DNA from: Sphingomonadales bacterium
GTDB lineage: Bacteria; Pseudomonadota; Alphaproteobacteria; Sphingomonadales; Sphingomonadaceae
Length of the DNA: 14,331 nt
Assembly: GCA_028868335.1 (NCBI GenBank)
Contig: JAGWUU010000044.1
Location: 1 to 14,331 of the forward strand
Direction: 5' to 3'
Part shown: piece by piece, positions 1 through 8,814 of the stretch
Numbering within the stretch: the first letter of the stretch is position 1
Layout of the letters: each line of letters starts with the position of its first letter
Position numbers and translations under genes: made by a program
The notes under the pieces: model-generated
Databases searched by the model: none
What the model was told of the DNA's origin: nothing
Seen by the model: only the letters and a program-made list of their open reading frames with translations

Positions 1-1530
1 CCCGAGTTCCAGCGGATGATCGAGGCCGGGACCAGCAAGCCCGCGCCGTTCGAGGTGGTGGTGGTCCATTCGTTCTCCCGGTTCTTTCGCGATCACTTCG
101 AGCTGGAGTTCTACGTCCGCAAGCTCGCCAAGAACGGGGTCCGCCTGGTCTCGATCACCCAGGAGATGGGCGACGATCCGATGCACGTGATGATGCGTCA
201 GATCATGGCGCTGTTTGACGAGTACCAGTCCAAGGAAAACGCCAAGCATGTGATCCGCGCCTTGAAGGAGAACGCCCGGCAGGGGTTCTGGAACGGCTCG
301 CTGCCCCCGATCGGCTACCGCACCGTCGCCGCCGAGCAGCGCGGGGCCAAGGTCAAGAAGAAGCTCGAGATCGACCCGCTCCATGCCGATACCGTGCGGC
401 TCATTTACAAGCTGGCACTGGAGGGCGACGGCACCACCGGGCAGATGGGGGTCAAGAACATTGTCTCCTACCTCAATGCCCGCCGCATCTTCACCCGCGA
501 CGGCGGGCGCTGGGGGATCGGGCAGGTCCACCGCATTCTCACGCGCCGCACCTACCGGGGCGAGCACGAGTTCAACAAGCGGACCAAGACCAAGCAGCTC
601 AAACCCGTCAGCGAGATCGTGACCGTGCCGGTTCCCCCGCTGATCGACCCCGAGACCTTCGATGCGGTGCAGCGGCTGCTCAAGGCCCGCAACCCCAAGG
701 TCATGCCCGCGCGCGTCATCTCCGGCCCGACCCTGCTCACCGGTCTCATCCACTGCGCCAAGTGCGGCGGGGCCATGACCATCCGCACCGGCAAGGGCGG
801 GCGCTACCGCTACTACGCCTGCTCGACCAGGGCGCGGCAGGGTTCGACCGCCTGTTCGGGCATGGCGGTGCCGATGGAAAAGCTCGACGAACTGGTCGTC
901 ACCCATCTGGAACAGCGCCTGCTCAGCCCCGAGCGCCTCGAGACCATTCTCGCTGCTGTCCTCGACCGGCGGCAGGAGCAGGGCGAGCGCCGCCGCGAGC
1001 ACATCTCCGAGCTCAATCGCCGTGCCGCCGAGACCGAACTGCGTCTCAAGCGGCTTTACGACGCGATCGAGGCCGGGGTCGCCGACATCGCCGACCCCGC
1101 GCTCAGGGACCGGATCAATGGGCTCAAGGCGCTGCGCGACCAGGCCCGGATCGATGCCGACCGCGCCCAGGCCGCGCTCGACAGTTCCGGCAGCAAGGCA
1201 ATCACCCCGCAAATGGTCCGCACCTTCGCCAAAGCCGCGCGCCAGCGCATCCACCTCGAAGGCGGCGGCTACCGCCGCGATCATCTGCGCGCGCTCGCCC
1301 AGAGGGTCGAGGTCGCCGAAGGCGAGGTCCGGATAATGGGATCGAAGTCCCGGCTACTCCAGACGCTTGTCGGCAAACCCGGCGCAAGCGCGGTGCCCAT
1401 TCAAGGGCTGAAGTGGCGGAGCGGGAGGGATTCGAACCCTCGATACGCTTTTGACGTATACTCACTTTCCAGGCGAGCGCCTTCGACCACTCGGCCACCG
1501 CTCCGCATGCACTGGGATGACGCGCCCTAG
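1..1530 (+). CDS. Large serine recombinase (element integrase), 5' end outside the window
   Basis: The frame is open from base 1, so the true start and the catalytic serine of the resolvase domain lie to the left of the window. Visible in order: the end of the resolvase catalytic domain with the SRFFRD arginine motif and the linking helix (about the first 95 visible residues), a 'Recombinase' DNA-binding domain (roughly to residue 210), a zinc-ribbon with HCAKCGG followed by later cysteines (YYACSTRARQGSTAC), then a long charged coiled coil. The family cuts and rejoins DNA to integrate or excise elements. The last ~40 codons are odd: after GLKW the frame reads RSGRDSNPR, the antisense of the tRNA-Ser 3' half, and stops only at 1530 beyond the tRNA. 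The native C-terminus therefore probably lies near the tRNA junction, and the tail is supplied by the host attachment site. Family assignment is secure; its role as integrase of an element to the left is inference. Confidence 0.9.
   Translation, partial: PEFQRMIEAGTSKPAPFEVVVVHSFSRFFRDHFELEFYVRKLAKNGVRLVSITQEMGDDPMHVMMRQIMALFDEYQSKENAKHVIRALKENARQGFWNGSLPPIGYRTVAAEQRGAKVKKKLEIDPLHADTVRLIYKLALEGDGTTGQMGVKNIVSYLNARRIFTRDGGRWGIGQVHRILTRRTYRGEHEFNKRTKTKQLKPVSEIVTVPVPPLIDPETFDAVQRLLKARNPKVMPARVISGPTLLTGLIHCAKCGGAMTIRTGKGGRYRYYACSTRARQGSTACSGMAVPMEKLDELVVTHLEQRLLSPERLETILAAVLDRRQEQGERRREHISELNRRAAETELRLKRLYDAIEAGVADIADPALRDRINGLKALRDQARIDADRAQAALDSSGSKAITPQMVRTFAKAARQRIHLEGGGYRRDHLRALAQRVEVAEGEVRIMGSKSRLLQTLVGKPGASAVPIQGLKWRSGRDSNPRYAFDVYSLSRRAPSTTRPPLRMHWDDAP
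1413..1440. other. Candidate element/chromosome junction (att site) at the tRNA-Ser 3' end
   Basis: The tRNA 3' end (CCA and T-arm) lies on the side where the recombinase gene ends, the usual layout when an element inserts into the 3' end of a tRNA gene and keeps the tRNA intact. The exact core cannot be set because the other end of the element, where a copy of this sequence would lie, is outside the window. Confidence 0.4.
1414..1504 (-). tRNA. tRNA-Ser (anticodon GGA)
   Basis: Read on the minus strand this folds as a class II tRNA with a long variable arm, as expected for serine. The acceptor stem GGAGCGG pairs with CCGCTCC, followed by discriminator G and an encoded CCA. The anticodon loop is CTGGAAA, giving anticodon GGA, which reads UCC and UCU. 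The T-arm contains GGGTTCGAATCCC. The variable arm is built from TACG/CGTA around an AT-rich loop. The gene looks complete, so tRNA function is probably kept despite the recombinase gene running into its 3' half on the opposite strand. Confidence 0.97.
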
Positions 1531-1579
1531 CGGCAAGGCGGGGGTTTCGCAAGCGTGGGCGCTCTGCCACGGTGCGGGG

Positions 1580-1981
1580 ATGGAACGTACTTTCGGAACA
1601 GCGCCCGACACTGCCGAGATCGAGGCCCTTGCGCGGGCCGCGCTCGCCCGCATCCCTGGGGAATTCCGCGCCCATCTGGGCGACGTGGTGTTGCGGGTCG
1701 AGGACTTTGCCGACGAGGAAACGCTGGCGGCGCTGGGGATCGATGATCCCTTCGCGCTTACCGGGCTCTACGAAGGCGTGCCGCTTGGCGACAAGTTCGG
1801 CGCCGCCAGCGGCACCATGCCCGATCGCATCCGGCTGTTTCGCGCGGCCATCCTCGACGAGTGGATCGCGCGGGGTGATGAGAGCCTTGAGCACCTGGTC
1901 GCCCATGTGCTGATCCACGAGGTCGGGCATCACTTCGGACTGTCCGACGCGGACATCGACGCGCTCGAGGCAGGTGCCTAG
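1580..1981 (+). CDS. Small zinc metallopeptidase, zincin-like (DUF1025/Zincin_1 family)
   Basis: A 133-residue protein with the zinc-protease motif HEVGHHFGLSD at residues 113-123 near the C-terminus, which matches the short bacterial 'metallopeptidase family protein' group (Zincin_1). In that fold the histidines and glutamate of HExxHH bind zinc and activate water; the natural substrate of the family is not established. The ATG at 1580 gives the usual family length. The same frame is open back to 1451, but that extension would be translated from antisense tRNA and has no family resemblance, so I rejected it. The protein has no signal peptide, so it is likely cytoplasmic. It is followed after 33 bases by the isomerase gene on the same strand, so co-transcription is likely. 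Confidence 0.85.
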   Translation: MERTFGTAPDTAEIEALARAALARIPGEFRAHLGDVVLRVEDFADEETLAALGIDDPFALTGLYEGVPLGDKFGAASGTMPDRIRLFRAAILDEWIARGDESLEHLVAHVLIHEVGHHFGLSDADIDALEAGA

Positions 1982-2014
1982 ACCTGCGGTGAAGTCGCTG
2001 GCACAACACGGACC

Positions 2015-3001
2015 ATGCGCTTTCCTCTCCTCGTCGCCGCCCTCATCGCTGCACCGCTCGCCGCGCAATTGCCGCCACCCAAGCCCGACGACGCGCCCTC
2101 GCCCGCCGAGATCGTGGCCAAGGCACCCAAGACCGACTGGCATGCGATCGATGCCAGGGACCTTGTGGTGATGGACCTTGCCCCCGATGCCAAGGGCCAC
2201 CCGCGGCGGGTGGTGATCCAGCTTATCCCCGCGCCGTTCAGCCAGGGGTGGGTGGGCAACATTCGCAAGCTCGCCGCGGCGCACTGGTGGGACGGGCTGG
2301 CGGTGGTGCGGGTGCAGGACAACTACGTCACCCAGTGGGGTGATCCCGATGGGGAAGACAAGGCCAAGGCGAAAAAGCTACCTGAGGGCTTGGTTGTAGT
2401 GCCGCAGAGTGAGTACCAGATCCGCTTTGATCGATTCGAAGAAGATCTGATCCGAAGAGAGCCTAAGGTTAAGAAGTTGGATCTCACCAAGATATATTTG
2501 GATCCGTATGGCCGAAGCTTGTTTCTCTTCGGTTGGCCGTATTCAATAAAGAGTCCAATCCCTGACGTCCCTGTGAATCAAACGCTAGCCCCCGTCCACT
2601 GTTACGGCATGGTCGGCGTGGGCCGCGACATGCCGCCCAATACCGGGACCGGGGCAGAGCTCTACACTGTGATCGGCCAGGCCCCGCGCCAGCTTGACCG
2701 CAACATCGCGCTGGTCGGGCGGATCATCGAGGGCATGGAATTCATGTCCAGCCTGCCGCGCGGGCATGGCGAGCTGGGGTTCTATGACCTTGCCAAGGGT
2801 GACGAGCGGGTGCCGATCCTGTCGGTCCGCCTCGCCGCCGAAGTGCCGAACCTGCCCGCCTACGAATATCTCTCAACCGAAAGCGCCAGCTTCGCCAGGT
2901 ACGCCGACGCGCGGGCCAACCGGCGCGATCCGTTCTACATTCGCCCGGCCGGCGGGGCCGAGGTGTGCAACGTGCCGGTGCCGGTGCGGCGGGCGAAGTA
3001 G
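2015..3001 (+). CDS. Periplasmic cyclophilin-type peptidylprolyl isomerase
   Basis: A 328-residue exported protein. The N-terminus MRFPLLVAALIAAPLAAQ is a signal peptide with a likely cleavage after the LAA, followed by a proline-rich linker. The cyclophilin core starts near residue 48; VVRVQDNYVTQWGDPD (about 98-113) corresponds to the active-site strand with the conserved Arg and Gln. The C-terminal part (HCYGMVGVGRD, GAELYTVIGQAPRQLDRN, GRIIEGME) is the rest of the barrel and closely resembles sphingomonad homologues as I remember them. These enzymes speed cis-trans isomerisation of X-Pro bonds, here probably during envelope protein folding. Residues ~121-193 are odd: the DNA is about 47% GC against about 70% on either side, with codons such as ATA, AGA, TTG and CTA, yet the frame stays open. 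The gene ends in TAG that overlaps the GTG start of the next gene. Confidence 0.88.
   Translation: MRFPLLVAALIAAPLAAQLPPPKPDDAPSPAEIVAKAPKTDWHAIDARDLVVMDLAPDAKGHPRRVVIQLIPAPFSQGWVGNIRKLAAAHWWDGLAVVRVQDNYVTQWGDPDGEDKAKAKKLPEGLVVVPQSEYQIRFDRFEEDLIRREPKVKKLDLTKIYLDPYGRSLFLFGWPYSIKSPIPDVPVNQTLAPVHCYGMVGVGRDMPPNTGTGAELYTVIGQAPRQLDRNIALVGRIIEGMEFMSSLPRGHGELGFYDLAKGDERVPILSVRLAAEVPNLPAYEYLSTESASFARYADARANRRDPFYIRPAGGAEVCNVPVPVRRAK
2375..2592. other. Low-GC block inside the isomerase gene
   Basis: Counting bases, 2401-2580 is about 47% GC (84 of 180), whereas 2281-2340 and 2641-2700 are each about 70%. The edges are abrupt and the reading frame is kept. Within it two near-identical 13-base stretches occur at 2433-2445 and 2449-2461 (11 of 13 bases match). 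The encoded segment is rich in Lys, Asp and Arg and unlike the flanks. Best explained as a foreign or newly expanded loop region; a relaxed, poorly conserved surface loop is the alternative. Confidence 0.7.
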
Positions 3002-3309
3002 TGGAACACCTCCTTCACACCGGAACCTTGTGGCGCTGGACCGGCGGGAATGGCGGGTCGTGGCACTTCATCACCATCGACGGCGAAGCGGGCGATGCTC
3101 TGAGCGGCACCGCGCTGATGCGGCGGCTGGAGAAGTCGATCGGCGGGTTCGGCTCGCTCAAGGTCAGGGCGCGGATTGGCGACAGCACCTTTGCCACCTC
3201 GGTCTTTCCATCAAAGGAGCTGGGCTGGATCCTTCCAGTCAAGGCTTCGGTCCGCAAGGCAGAGGGGATCGGCGAGGGCGACACGATCGAGGTGACGCTG
3301 GCGGTGTGA
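3001..3309 (+). CDS. DUF1905 domain protein
   Basis: A 102-residue protein when started at GTG 3001, which overlaps the last base of the preceding TAG stop and suggests translational coupling. The frame is open back to 2965, but those residues would lie inside the isomerase gene and do not look like family sequence; family members begin near the HTGTLWRW segment. Motifs typical of DUF1905 are GTLWRWTG, GGSWHFITID, GFGSLKVRARIGD and SVFPSKELGWILPVKASVRKA, with a terminal GDTIEVTL strand. The family is a small beta-rich fold of unknown biochemical role. It has no signal peptide or membrane segment. No function can be inferred from the neighbours beyond likely co-transcription with the isomerase. 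Confidence 0.82.
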   Translation: MEHLLHTGTLWRWTGGNGGSWHFITIDGEAGDALSGTALMRRLEKSIGGFGSLKVRARIGDSTFATSVFPSKELGWILPVKASVRKAEGIGEGDTIEVTLAV

Positions 3310-3388
3310 CCTGTCCGGCATCGGCATCAGATAACATCTTTTAATTTCAGAACGATGTGCGTCGTCCGGCGTCTTTGGGCTGGGCCGC

Positions 3389-3454
3389 AAGGTGACACCC
3401 TGTCGCCTTGCTTTCCCCTGTGTTGTCAGGGACATGGCGCGCATAAGGTGACAT
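3389..3454. repeat. REP-like inverted/direct repeat cluster in the convergent intergenic region
   Basis: The gene-free stretch 3310-3582 lies between converging genes. AAGGTGACA at 3389-3397 faces TGTCGCCTT at 3401-3409 across a CCC loop, a 9-bp stem with one G-T pair. A second direct copy of AAGGTGACA is at 3445-3453. Between them CCCTG (3416-3420) and CAGGG (3427-3431) form another short hairpin. The layout resembles REP-type elements but could also act as a bidirectional terminator. I see nothing else in 3310-3582. Confidence 0.45.
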
Positions 3455-3582
3455 ATCTGCATTTTCGGGCGTCAGCATCGGGCTGAGCGGTTCAAGGAGC
3501 GCGCCGGACCGGGCCGACGCGGCCGACAATCGCAGCATGGCCCGCTGTAGGAAACCGCTTTGTCACGCCGCACAGGCGCGCG

Positions 3583-3963
3583 TCAGGCCTGCGATGGCGA
3601 CACCGGTTGCGCGATCAGTTCGATGCGGTTGCCGAACGGATCGTCGACGAAGCCGCGCACCACTCCGGCGAGTTCATCGTCATGGCGCACGGCGTGGCCG
3701 CTCGCCTCCAGCCGCGCGCAAAGCCCGGCATAGTCGGCTACGACCAGCGCGGGATGCGCCTTCCTGGCGGGGCGGAAATCAGCCTCGGCGCCTAGATGCA
3801 GCCGCACTGCCCCGGTTTCGAACCAGCACCCGCCGCGCGCCGCCAGCGGCATCGGCTTGGGCACCTCGGGAATGCCCAGCAATCCGGCGTAGAACGCCCG
3901 CGCCGCGTCCTCCGCGCCGATCGGCATGGCAAGCTGGACATGATCGATGGCGATGACGGTCAT
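3583..3963 (-). CDS. VOC family protein (glyoxalase/bleomycin-resistance-like)
   Basis: A 126-residue protein from the ATG at 3963, where the sequence becomes MTVIAIDHVQLAM, a typical first strand of the vicinal-oxygen-chelate fold. The frame continues upstream to 4050, but that part would encode a basic low-complexity stretch derived from the repeat array. Two beta-alpha-beta-beta-beta modules can be traced: DHVQLAM with AAARAFYAGLLGIPEVPKP then GCWFETGAVRLHLG, and HPALVVADYAGLCARLE then GVVRGFVDDPFGNRIELI. Likely metal ligands are His8, His56 or His70, and Glu115. VOC proteins include glyoxalases, dioxygenases and resistance proteins, and the substrate cannot be read from the sequence. It lies downstream of rel on the same strand, separated by the minisatellite. 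Confidence 0.85.
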   Translation of the reverse strand: MTVIAIDHVQLAMPIGAEDAARAFYAGLLGIPEVPKPMPLAARGGCWFETGAVRLHLGAEADFRPARKAHPALVVADYAGLCARLEASGHAVRHDDELAGVVRGFVDDPFGNRIELIAQPVSPSQA

Positions 3964-3974
3964 TGGCTGCTTGT

Positions 3975-4172
3975 CCCTGCCCTGCTTCGCATGCGCTTTC
4001 GCAACCGGGGTTGAGTTGTTGTTTGCTCTGCTTCGGCTTCGCCTCCGCAACCGCGGGTTCTGTTATTGCCTGCTCTGCTTCAGCTTCGCTTCCGCAACCG
4101 CGGGTTTGCTCTGCTTCGGCCACGCCTCCGCAACCGCGGGTTTGCTCTGCTTCGGCTTCGCCTCCGCAACCG

Positions 4173-4176
<4 letters not shown>
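3975..4176. repeat. 36-bp minisatellite between rel and the VOC gene
   Basis: Four clear units begin TGCTCTGCTTC at 4024, 4071, 4107 and 4143, and each goes on to CCTCCGCAACCGC or a close variant. The last three are spaced at exactly 36 bases; the first two are 47 apart because of an extra 11 bases. A degenerate fifth copy lies at about 3975-4011, reaching almost to the VOC start. The last unit ends on the rel stop codon. A period of 36 equals 12 codons, and the minus strand has an open frame through the array, but it is neither the rel nor the VOC frame. Confidence 0.85.
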
Positions 4177-6263
<2,087 letters not shown>

Positions 6264-6328
6264 CGCCGACTAGATGGGCGAAGAGGCCCGGCGCGGGCAA
6301 GCGCTTTTGCACGCCGCGGAAATTGGGT

Positions 6329-6351
6329 GGGGCCGTTCACCGCCCGGCCCC
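6329..6351 (-). terminator. Hairpin after the alpha/beta hydrolase gene
   Basis: GGGGCCG (6329-6335) pairs perfectly with CGGCCCC (6345-6351) across a 9-base loop, 14 bases past the hydrolase stop on the minus strand. In that direction it is followed by ACCCAATTTCC, a short T run only, so it would be a weak intrinsic terminator. It also sits in the leader of rel, 66 bases before its start. Confidence 0.45.
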
Positions 6352-6364
6352 GTCCCCGTCCGGT

Positions 6365-7057
6365 TCAGCCGACCGCCGCTGCGGCCTCCGCGATGAAGGC
6401 TGCCACCGCCTCGGGCTGCGATGCCAGCGAGGCGTGGCTGGCGGGAAGGTTGATGATCTTGCGCGGGTTCATCCGCGCCGACATCATCCGCTGGTTTTCA
6501 GGATTGATCATCCGGTCGTTGTCGGAAATCTGATACCAGCACGGCTTGGCCCGCCAGGCCGGTGCGGTGATCGCATCGCCAAAGGTGCTGGCAAGCGGCG
6601 CCTTCTGCGTCACTGCCATGACCAGCCCTTCATCGGCGGTCAGGTCGGGGCAGAAATTGGCGTGAAAGGCATCCTGCCTGATCCACAGATAACCGTCCGA
6701 ATCCGGGGCGAGGCTGTCGATCCCGGCGGGCGGCAGGGCCTGCGAGATGCTGCCCGGGCTTTCACCGGCATCGGGCGCGAAGGCGGCAATATAGACCAGC
6801 CCGGCGACGTTGGGCATATCGCCCATCTCGGTGATCACCGCCCCGCCATAGCTGTGGCCAACCAGCAGGACCGGACCGGCGCATTGCGCAACCATCTGAC
6901 GGGTGCGCCCGGCATCGTCGCCCAGCGAGGTAAGCGGGTTTTCGACCGCGTAGAGGTTGGCAAAGCCCTTGTCGCGAAGCAGCGGGATGACCTTTGCCCA
7001 GTGCCCGCTGTTACCCCAGAAACCGTGTACGAGGACGATAGAAAGATCGTTTGCCAT
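6365..7057 (-). CDS. Alpha/beta hydrolase (esterase-like)
   Basis: A 230-residue protein starting at ATG 7057, which has GGGAAAGGG about 7 bases upstream; a TTG six codons earlier is open but less likely. The fold is clear: oxyanion strand LVHGFWGNSGHW at residues 9-20, nucleophile elbow GHSYGG with Ser69, an acid candidate at Asp179/Asp181 (SDNDRMI), and His208 in PASHASLA. The catalytic triad of a serine hydrolase is therefore complete. There is no signal peptide. The sequence resembles a widespread group of small esterases related to plant methyl-ester hydrolases; the true substrate is unknown. It lies 114 bases downstream of hemF on the same strand, with the palindrome CATCGCGATG at 7085-7094 in between, so it may have its own promoter or operator. 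Confidence 0.87.
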   Translation of the reverse strand: MANDLSIVLVHGFWGNSGHWAKVIPLLRDKGFANLYAVENPLTSLGDDAGRTRQMVAQCAGPVLLVGHSYGGAVITEMGDMPNVAGLVYIAAFAPDAGESPGSISQALPPAGIDSLAPDSDGYLWIRQDAFHANFCPDLTADEGLVMAVTQKAPLASTFGDAITAPAWRAKPCWYQISDNDRMINPENQRMMSARMNPRKIINLPASHASLASQPEAVAAFIAEAAAAVG

Positions 7058-7171
7058 AAATATGCCCTTTCCCAAGCATCGTCACATCGCGATGACGGGC
7101 TTCCTAACACGGCGGGCGGGGAATTGTTCCGAAAATCAGGCCTTGGGGTCAGGACCCAGGCAAGCGACGCC

Positions 7172-8029
7172 TCAACTCCAGGTCGCCTCGGGCGGCAGGC
7201 TCATCAGGATCGCATCGACATTGCCGCCGGTCTTGAGGCCGAACAGCGTGCCGCGATCATAGACCAGGTTGAATTCGGCATAGCGCCCGCGCCATTCAAG
7301 CTGGGTGCGCTTGTCCTGCGGGGTGAAGGCCGTGCCCATGCGACGGCGGACGAGGGTGGGGAAAACGTGGAGAAAAGCCTCGCCCACGTCGCGGGTGAAG
7401 GCGAAATTGTCCTCGAACCTGTCGGCATCCGGGCATTCGAGATGATCGTAGAAGATCCCGCCGACCCCGCGGTGGACTCCGCGATGGGGGATGAAGAAAT
7501 AGTCGTCCGCCCACTTTTTGAAGCGGTCGTAATAGGCCGGATCGTGTGCATCGCAGGCCGCCTGGAAGGCAGCGTGGAACGCGGCGGTGTCCTCGGCATA
7601 GGGGATCGGGGGGTTGAGATCGCCGCCGCCGCCGAACCACGCCTTGGTGGTCGTCAGGAAGCGGGTGTTCATGTGGACCGCGGGAACATGCGGGTTGGCC
7701 ATGTGCGCGACCAGGCTGATCCCGGTCGCAGTGAAGCCGGGATCATCCTCCGATGCGCCGTTGATACTTGCGGCAAAACCGGGGGCGAACGTGCCGTGGA
7801 CGGTCGAGACGTTGACGCCGACCTTCTCGAACACCTTGCCCTTCATCAGCCCGCGCGTCCCGCCGCCGGGATCGGAATTGCCCGCCTCCTCGCGGTTCCA
7901 GCTCTGGAAGTCGAACTTCGCGGCGCTCCCCGCCTCGGCCTCGATCGTTTCGAATTCGGCGCAGATGCGATCGCGCAGGCTTTCGAACCAGAGGCGGGCG
8001 CGTTGTGTGGCGGAAGTCCAGTCGGTCAT
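7172..8029 (-). CDS. hemF: Oxygen-dependent coproporphyrinogen III oxidase
   Basis: A 285-residue enzyme that oxidatively decarboxylates coproporphyrinogen III to protoporphyrinogen IX, an oxygen-requiring step of haem synthesis in the cytoplasm. Family blocks seen: SDPGGGTRGLMKGKVFEKVGVN at ~52-73 (in part), HMANPHVPAVHMNTR at 109-123 with the conserved histidines, WFGGGGDLNPPIPY at 131-144, FFIPHRGVHRGVGGIFYDHL at 178-197, and the C-terminal YDRGTLFGLKTGGNVDAI at 257-274. I chose ATG 8029 (MTDW) because it gives the standard N-terminus. The frame is open to an ATG at 8074, but that adds 15 hydrophobic residues and would overlap the divergent pdeM start. It is probably divergently transcribed from pdeM, with only 43 bases between the chosen starts. 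Confidence 0.95.
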   Translation of the reverse strand: MTDWTSATQRARLWFESLRDRICAEFETIEAEAGSAAKFDFQSWNREEAGNSDPGGGTRGLMKGKVFEKVGVNVSTVHGTFAPGFAASINGASEDDPGFTATGISLVAHMANPHVPAVHMNTRFLTTTKAWFGGGGDLNPPIPYAEDTAAFHAAFQAACDAHDPAYYDRFKKWADDYFFIPHRGVHRGVGGIFYDHLECPDADRFEDNFAFTRDVGEAFLHVFPTLVRRRMGTAFTPQDKRTQLEWRGRYAEFNLVYDRGTLFGLKTGGNVDAILMSLPPEATWS

Positions 8030-8072
8030 CCGGGGCGCTTGCCAAAAGCCGGGGGCTGCGGCAAGAAAAAGC

Positions 8073-8744
8073 ATGGTTCCCTTTTCGTTCGCAGGTGAGG
8101 ACTTTGCCCTGGTAGGCCAGCGCGCGCTCTACTGGCCGCGCGAGCGGGCGCTGCTGGTGGCCGACCTGCATTTGGAAAAGGCCAGCTTCTTCGCGCGCCA
8201 TGGCCAGATGCTGCCTCCCTATGACAGCCGCGAAACGCTGGAGCGGGTGGCCGACGCGATCGGCCAGACGGGCGCGCGACGGGTCTATTGCCTGGGCGAC
8301 AATTTCCACGACACCGGCGGCGCGCAGCGGCTGGAACCCCATGCGGCGGGAATGCTCGACGCGCTGACCCGCGCGGTCGACTGGGTATGGATCGCGGGCA
8401 ACCATGATCGCGGCGCGATTCCGGGTGGCACCGCGCTCGGCGAACTGGCGCTTTCCGGGCTGGTGCTGCGGCATGAGGCCGTGCCCGGAGAAACGCGCGC
8501 CGAACTGTCGGGCCACTTCCATCCGCGCCTGCGCGTTTCGGCACGCGGGCGGACCGTTGCCCGTCCGTGCTGGGTGGCGGGCGAGCGCAAGCTGATTCTT
8601 CCCGCGTTCGGAACCCTGACCGGCGGCATGGACGCGGCGGACCCGGCGATCATCGCCGCGATGCAGCCCGCGCGGGTGATCGATGCGCTGGTTCCGGCTG
8701 GCGGAAAGCTGGCCCGTTTCCCCGTGTGGCGGAACGCAGCCTAA
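8073..8744 (+). CDS. pdeM: Ligase-associated DNA damage response endonuclease PdeM (metallophosphoesterase)
   Basis: A 223-residue calcineurin-like phosphoesterase. All metal-binding motifs are in order: DLH at 31-33, GDNFHD at 75-80, GNHD at 109-112 and GHFH at 147-150. The opening FAGEDFALVGQRALYWP and the PAFGTLTGGMD near the end are characteristic of the PdeM group, which in many bacteria is encoded beside an Lhr-type helicase and an ATP-dependent DNA ligase and is proposed to cut DNA in repair. Those partners are not in this window, so the gene stands alone here, divergent from hemF and 66 bases ahead of the infC start. ATG 8073 is preceded by a purine-rich AAGAAAAAG. Confidence 0.88.
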   Translation: MVPFSFAGEDFALVGQRALYWPRERALLVADLHLEKASFFARHGQMLPPYDSRETLERVADAIGQTGARRVYCLGDNFHDTGGAQRLEPHAAGMLDALTRAVDWVWIAGNHDRGAIPGGTALGELALSGLVLRHEAVPGETRAELSGHFHPRLRVSARGRTVARPCWVAGERKLILPAFGTLTGGMDAADPAIIAAMQPARVIDALVPAGGKLARFPVWRNAA

Positions 8745-8772
8745 ACACTTTCCCCCGCCGCCGATTCGGATT

Positions 8773-8814
8773 ATGGAGCCGCGCACAAGACCGTCTCAGG
8801 AGATTCCGACATAG
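8773..8814 (+). CDS. Possible 13-codon upstream ORF in the infC leader
   Basis: ATG at 8773 opens a short frame, MEPRTRPSQEIPT, whose TAG stop (8812-8814) overlaps the ATA start of infC (8811-8813). The infC ribosome-binding site lies inside it. There is only a weak CGGA ahead of the ATG. If translated, it could couple ribosomes to the infC start. Chance is a real alternative at this length. Confidence 0.2.
   Translation: MEPRTRPSQEIPT
8798..8802 (+). promoter_or_regulatory. infC ribosome binding site that decides the ATA start
   Basis: AGGAG lies 8 bases before the in-frame ATA at 8811. The ATG pair at 8832/8835 is preceded only by a C-rich stretch with no Shine-Dalgarno sequence, so the ATA is the better start. 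Confidence 0.75.

Noticed and set aside
1451..1579. Longer start for the metallopeptidase
   Set aside because: The 43 extra residues come from antisense tRNA and its flank; the ATG at 1580 gives the normal family length.
1202..2284. 360-residue open frame on the minus strand
   Set aside because: It crosses the tRNA and lies opposite three better-supported features; its sequence has no family-like motif and reflects high-GC open-frame bias.
7614..8072. N-terminal extension of the pdeM frame
   Set aside because: The upstream part lies opposite hemF coding sequence; the ATG at 8073 starts exactly at the family N-terminus.
6323..8098. 591-residue plus-strand frame opposite the hydrolase and hemF
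   Set aside because: It is the antisense of two well-supported genes with intact motifs and itself shows no recognisable domain.
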